Shown: in pieces, positions 6,269-6,527 of the stretch | How positions within the stretch are numbered: the stretch's first letter is position 1 | Layout of the letters: each line of letters begins with the position of its first letter | Assembly (NCBI GenBank): GCA_013003285.1 | Contig: JABDJY010000394.1 | Span: forward strand, 1 to 6,527 | Reading direction: 5' to 3' | DNA length: 6,527 nucleotides | Source of the DNA: Alphaproteobacteria bacterium | Lineage (GTDB): Bacteria > Pseudomonadota > Alphaproteobacteria > UBA6615 | The notes under the pieces: generated by a model | Databases searched by the model: none | The model's input: only the letters and a program-made list of their open reading frames with translations | What the model was told of the DNA's origin: nothing | Program-made: the position numbers and the translations under genes

Positions 6269-6527
6269 TTAGGAAGCTGTCTCGGGCGCGTCGTCGCGTT
6301 TGCGCCGACGACTACGCCGCCGGCGGCTGCCATTGCTGCTCGCCGGCTGGGCGACCGCGGGCAGCGGATCGATATCGCCGGAATCGTTGACCGTCACCAA
6401 GCGTACATGGGTGCCGGTGGCGGCCAGTGCGACTTCGCCATGTTTCAGCCGTAACGCGTCGGCGCCGAATAGGTCGCGCCGCCAGCCCTTCAATGCCATC
6501 ACATCGGCATCGTCGTCGGCGGCGATT
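6269..6527 (-). CDS. rnd: Ribonuclease D, C-terminal fragment
   Basis: RNase D is a 3'-5' exoribonuclease that trims tRNA precursors and other structured RNAs. Only the last 85 complete codons are visible; the catalytic DEDD domain lies beyond the right edge. The fragment reads IAADDDADVMALKGWRRD and continues through LFGADALRLKHGEVALAATG, which resembles the end of alphaproteobacterial RNase D after its HRDC domain. After this comes a linker and a strongly basic tail, SRRRRSRRRKRDD, near the stop, probably disordered and perhaps RNA-binding (inference). The stop TAA is at 6271-6269. An internal GTG at 6502-6500 could be mistaken for a start, but the frame stays open and family-like upstream of it. 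It converges on ppx with a 20-base gap. Identity is inferred from a short fragment plus the neighbourhood. Confidence 0.8.
   Translation of the reverse strand, partial: IAADDDADVMALKGWRRDLFGADALRLKHGEVALAATGTHVRLVTVNDSGDIDPLPAVAQPASSNGSRRRRSRRRKRDDAPETAS

Noticed and set aside
1..6527. A new defence, mobile or otherwise undescribed system
   Set aside because: Every long stretch is accounted for by core genes in a familiar order. No unexplained gene-sized region, repeat array or mobile element is present; only small-scale oddities remain.

Overview
The window looks like ordinary chromosome from a GC-rich alphaproteobacterium, probably of a Rhodospirillales-like lineage. This rests on protein family resemblance (HdaA-type DnaA regulator, alphaproteobacterial-style PurM, PPK1, PPX and RNase D) and on the gene order, not on a database search. 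All six genes are typical core genes. I see no transposase, phage gene, CRISPR array, tRNA, rRNA or sign of recent transfer.

Layout. Positions 1-456 (minus strand) carry the N-terminal 152 codons of purM (purine synthesis), running off the left edge. A short divergent spacer (about 457-539) separates it from a rightward series: a secreted DUF2066 protein of unknown function (540-1727), the DnaA inactivator hdaA (1738-2457), a 113-base spacer with promoter-like and hairpin-like elements, polyphosphate kinase ppk (2571-4739) and exopolyphosphatase ppx (4758-6248). At the right edge, converging on ppx, is the C-terminal end of ribonuclease D (6269-6527, minus strand).

How the genes work together. 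ppk and ppx lie 18 bases apart and form the classic synthesis/degradation pair for inorganic polyphosphate. DUF2066 and hdaA lie 10 bases apart and are probably cotranscribed. HdaA, with the DNA-loaded sliding clamp, stimulates ATP hydrolysis by DnaA and so limits re-initiation of replication. The gene order purM / DUF2066 / hda / ppk / ppx / rnd resembles the usual proteobacterial neighbourhood, so it is conserved synteny rather than a novel system.

The most unusual details are small. The purM reading frame has no ATG, GTG or TTG start, only an ATT placed 7 bases after a GGAG; a one-base deletion in a T run is the alternative explanation. Two short near-perfect tandem duplications (14-base and 13-base periods) sit exactly at gene ends: the DUF2066/hdaA junction and the ppx stop codon. 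The hdaA-ppk spacer holds a 6+6 inverted repeat around a TATATT box, and a leader hairpin that may cover part of the ppk ribosome binding site.
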